From contig CP154954.1 in assembly GCA_039621445.1 (NCBI GenBank), forward strand, positions 3,663,715 to 3,727,714: DNA of 64,000 nucleotides. The letters run 5' to 3'. The notes under the pieces are model-generated. The model was not told the DNA's origin. It saw nothing but the letters and a program-made list of their open reading frames with translations, and did not search any database. Both the position numbers and the translations under genes were made by a program. This document shows, piece by piece, positions 62,566 through 64,000 of the stretch; position 1 is the stretch's first letter, and each line of letters begins with the position of its first letter. The DNA is from Euglena gracilis (lineage: Eukaryota > Euglenida > Euglenophyceae > Euglenales).

Positions 62566-62745
62566 GGGGTCGACCGAGGGCTTGCAACGGTGGGAGGGGT
62601 CCGGTTGTGGGGTGGGGGTCGACCATGGTCGCCCTCGGTCGACCCCCACAACCTTCTCGGTCGACCCCCCCACGACCGAGGGCGACCGAGGGCGACCGAG
62701 GCGACTGGGACGACTGTGGGCCGACCATGGTCGACCCCCACTTCC
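62566..62745. repeat. GTCGAC-rich palindromic repeat
   Basis: GGGGGTCGACCATGGTCG and CGGTCGACCCCC motifs alternate in both orientations with GGGCGACCGA repeats. It can fold into several hairpins. Confidence 0.75.
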
Positions 62746-62775
62746 CCCCTAGGCCAAAACTAGGAGCCTACAGGA

Positions 62776-62880
62776 GTGCGCCAAACATCGCGTGCAACTA
62801 ACATCGTGGGGATTTAAACCAAAGTGTCTTAATCCGCGGGCTCGTCCCGTCCGAGGGATTAATTCCGCGCGGTGGGCTGG
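62776..62880. repeat. dispersed repeat, inverted copy of 28069-28163
   Basis: See the 28.1-kb copy. The shared block is GCGCCAAACATCGCGTGCAA through GTCCCGTCCGAGGGATTAAT. Confidence 0.7.
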
Positions 62881-63189
62881 CCTTAGTTTTTTTCAAATCT
62901 CCCGGCGGGATATTGCCAAAGAACCAGCATTCTCGGGGAAAACCATGACCAGGGACGGAGGGACCTCACTTTCACAGCACACAAAGGCAAGATGGGAACC
63001 CTACACGACCCCTTCTTTGTCTTGAGTTAGTGGCCTCTGCCGAACGCGACAGGTTGAAAAAGGGGGGGGGTTTCTTTCAAGCCATCGGACCAGTCCTGCT
63101 TGGTTTAGCTTGTGGGTGATAACATTTTTGTCCAAACCGAACTAAGTAGTTGGTCCATGAAAACCAAGGCGACAATCATTACCAAGGAG

Positions 63190-63365
63190 GTGTTCCCCCC
63201 ATGTCCCCCCCCCGCGTCCCCCCCAGCGTCCCCCCCCACGTCCCCCCCGCATCCTGGATTTTGGCCGGGCCCGTTTTTTTTTGGTCGACCAAAGGAAAAT
63301 TACATACAAATTTAGGTGATGCCAAAGAAAACGTGTGGGGGTGGTTGGGCCACGGTGCCCCCCCG

Positions 63366-63403
<38 letters not shown>

Positions 63404-63425
63404 CGTCCCGAACCCCCCCCCAAAA
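63190..63425 (-). mobile_element. GGGACGCGGGGG-ended element, inverted copy of 27836-28020
   Basis: C-tract blocks with GCGTCCCCCCC at both ends. The core ATTTTGGCCGGGC, GGAAAATTACATACAAATTT and CCAAAGAAAACGTG is the complement of the 27.8-kb core. The right block has a poly-C run of about 40 (63360-63402). Confidence 0.75.
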
Positions 63426-63654
63426 AAAGGGTTGATAGCAAAGCGCACAAATGCGAATGGCGTCCTGAATGTGCGGTTCACCAGAAATGTCCACACATAT
63501 GACGCGCAAATGGCAACATCGTCTGCATCCTTTCGGTTCTGTTTGAACACGAAACAACCAAACTCGAAAGAAGTGTTGATGGGGGTTTTAAGGAAAATTT
63601 TGGGCCGAAAAAATTTCCGAGCGCTTGGCGCTGAAAATTCAGGTACCCACCTGG

Positions 63655-63885
63655 CCAAGACTGGGCATTCAATTCGCTCGTGAAAATTTTCCATCGTGAA
63701 ATTTATGGCCGGCAGTTGAAAATTTCACGCATTTTTTCAAAAATTTCACTCGTCCTTAGTATGGAAGACGTATTTCCTTCGTTGTCCCTATTGCACGGAA
63801 CAAAGAGATTTGTGTTCCTCCCGTGCCTGCGACGAGGTTTTCACTTACTTTAACGTGTTTCGGACATACATCTCTCAAGGTTTTG
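63655..63885 (+). repeat. ~230-bp duplicated segment, second copy
   Basis: Direct copy of 58674-58905 with a few substitutions, continued by GCAGCCAGCCCCGATTTGGG at 63892. Confidence 0.85.
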
Positions 63886-64000
63886 CGGCTGCAGCCAGCC
63901 CCGATTTGGGCCCAGCCAAGCCGCAGCAGCACCCCCCCCCCCCCCCGTTTGAAATCCCAGTTTCTTCCGAAAAGCTTTTTCACCGAAAAACCCTGCACCT

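Overview
This window reads as nuclear DNA of a microbial eukaryote, probably an alga or other protist. There are no dense bacterial-type operons. It has a split gene with 70-190 bp exons and introns of 0.3-1.1 kb or more, an LTR retrotransposon, and long tandem arrays. Dozens of short foldback elements have ends made of C or G homopolymers. Several introns of the split gene appear to start with GC rather than GT. A Gly/Lys-rich Gag tail and a retrotransposon-borne DNA methyltransferase recall dinoflagellate and other algal elements. An EF-1alpha remnant does not sit easily with a dinoflagellate, which usually carry EFL, so I do not name the phylum.

Layout. 0.9-14.1 kb: a minus-strand multi-exon gene for a membrane receptor. 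It encodes a TM segment, a Cache-like ectodomain, a second TM and a HAMP-like linker; the cytoplasmic effector must lie beyond the left edge. Its introns hold microsatellites and foldback elements. 14.1-34.9 kb: mostly repeats, with a few coding remnants: an acidic-tailed ORF, Helitron/PIF1-like fragments at 17.2 and 29.4 kb, a broken EF-1alpha copy at 18.8 kb, and two ORF chains broken by TGA or a homopolymer shift. 34.9-45.7 kb: a Ty3/Gypsy-class LTR retrotransposon on the minus strand. 45.7-64 kb: duplications, palindromes, satellite arrays of about 45 bp and about 80 bp units, and more foldback elements.

The retrotransposon is the main find. Its order is LTR, PBS (initiator tRNA-Met type, lying inside gag), gag, Pro/Gln-rich linker, C5-type DNA methyltransferase, aspartic protease, reverse transcriptase, RNase H, Lys/Pro-rich tail, polypurine tract, LTR. 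I see no integrase. Gag has a long coiled coil, a capsid-like region, an RRM-like segment and a Gly/Lys-rich tail in place of CCHC knuckles. Frameshifts and in-frame TGA codons break the reading frame, so this copy may be decayed or may contain sequencing errors, although its LTRs differ at only about two positions.

The second theme is a loose superfamily of foldback elements. Each has TTACC-like ends, a C-tract, a short A/T-containing word, usually another C-tract, and then the complement at the other end. The word differs between copies but its partner at the other end matches it.
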